A stretch of 64,000 nucleotides of DNA from Paracoccaceae bacterium (GTDB lineage Bacteria > Pseudomonadota > Alphaproteobacteria > Rhodobacterales > Rhodobacteraceae), in assembly GCA_016744015.1 (NCBI GenBank), contig JADGFD010000012.1:1-64000 (forward strand). Direction: 5' to 3'. Every line of letters starts with the position of its first letter. The stretch's first letter is position 1. This document shows, piece by piece, positions 63,739-64,000 of the stretch. The position numbers and the translations under genes are program-made. The notes under the pieces are model-generated. The model did not search any database. It worked only from the letters and a program-made list of their open reading frames with translations, and was not told the origin of the DNA.

Positions 63739-64000
63739 GTGAATATTCCAAACCTACTGACAATGTTTCGGCTCATCGCCGCCCCCGCTGTGGGGCTGGT
63801 TTTTGTATTTTTGCCCACGCCCTATGCGGATTGGATTGCACTTGGGCTGTTTATTGCGGCGGCCTCAACTGATTATCTGGATGGCTATTTGGCCCGCAAA
63901 TGGAACCAGATTACCAATTTGGGCCGGATGCTGGACCCGATTGCCGATAAGGCGATGGTGCTTATTGCGCTCTTGGTGATCGCGGTGCGCAGCCCCTATG
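63739..64000 (+). CDS. pgsA: Phosphatidylglycerophosphate synthase PgsA (partial)
   Basis: Truncated by the window end. GTG 63739 gives VNIPNLLTMFRLIAAP, and the CDP-alcohol phosphotransferase signature reads DYLDGYLARKWNQITNLGRM followed by LDPIADK, matching D-x2-D-G-x2-A-R-x8-G-x3-D-x3-D. Integral membrane enzyme making phosphatidylglycerophosphate from CDP-diacylglycerol. Confidence 0.95.
   Translation, partial: MNIPNLLTMFRLIAAPAVGLVFVFLPTPYADWIALGLFIAAASTDYLDGYLARKWNQITNLGRMLDPIADKAMVLIALLVIAVRSPY

Overview
The window reads as a chromosomal segment of an alphaproteobacterium, most likely Rhodobacterales. This is inferred from family resemblance and local gene orders I recognise from that group: an IalB-family protein before rlmN, a DapC-type aminotransferase overlapping ftsK and followed by lolA, uvrC followed by pgsA, and ubiE-ubiB. 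Genes are tightly packed, with many 4-base ATGA overlaps. I see no rRNA, tRNA, CRISPR array, IS element or prophage.

Left part (1-11.3 kb): an Ala-rich unknown protein; ubiE-ubiB for ubiquinone; a WYL regulator with an ABM-like partner; a PagL-type lipid A deacylase; glyoxalase I; a TfoX-like protein; a CpdA-like phosphodiesterase; then a minus-strand operon for a Tat-exported molybdenum hydroxylase, its 2Fe-2S subunit and a dihaem cytochrome c. A SARP-like regulator diverges from that operon. A perfect 42-bp palindrome lies at 6997-7038 and has a second, imperfect copy at 19840-19862.

Accessory region (13.4-19.7 kb): a YcaO-domain protein, an animal-type haem peroxidase and an unknown 223-residue protein form one minus-strand operon with a divergent unknown gene beside it. 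I know no described pathway with this combination, so it is a candidate new peptide- or protein-modification locus. Next comes an RtcB-PrfH pair (RNA ligase and stop-codon-independent release factor, a ribosome rescue and repair module) preceded by a possible 13-residue leader peptide.

Middle (19.9-43.5 kb): asparaginase, IalB-like protein, rlmN, a FAH-family enzyme and a flavoprotein lead into a complete reverse-type dissimilatory sulfite reductase locus: dsrA B E F H C M K L J O P, a TrpD-like gene, then dsrN. It is flanked by siroheme synthase cysG, two small unknown proteins and a TauD-family dioxygenase on one side, and tusA, dsrE2 and a YeeE/YedE transporter on the other. DsrL, DsrEFH, DsrN, TusA and DsrE2 together point to sulfur oxidation rather than sulfate reduction: persulfide sulfur is passed through TusA/DsrE2/DsrEFH to DsrC, oxidised by DsrAB, and electrons leave through DsrL and DsrMKJOP.

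Right part (43.7-64 kb): gcvT-H-P, an orphan TRAP binding protein, an APH-family kinase, a TrmA/RlmD-type methyltransferase, dapC-ftsK-lolA, a DsrC-like protein without the catalytic cysteines, an aldo/keto reductase, an S49 peptidase, a Ca/Na antiporter, an SDR enzyme, uvrC and the start of pgsA. GC-rich palindromic spacer sequences recur around 24.9, 43.5, 52.0 and 57 kb.
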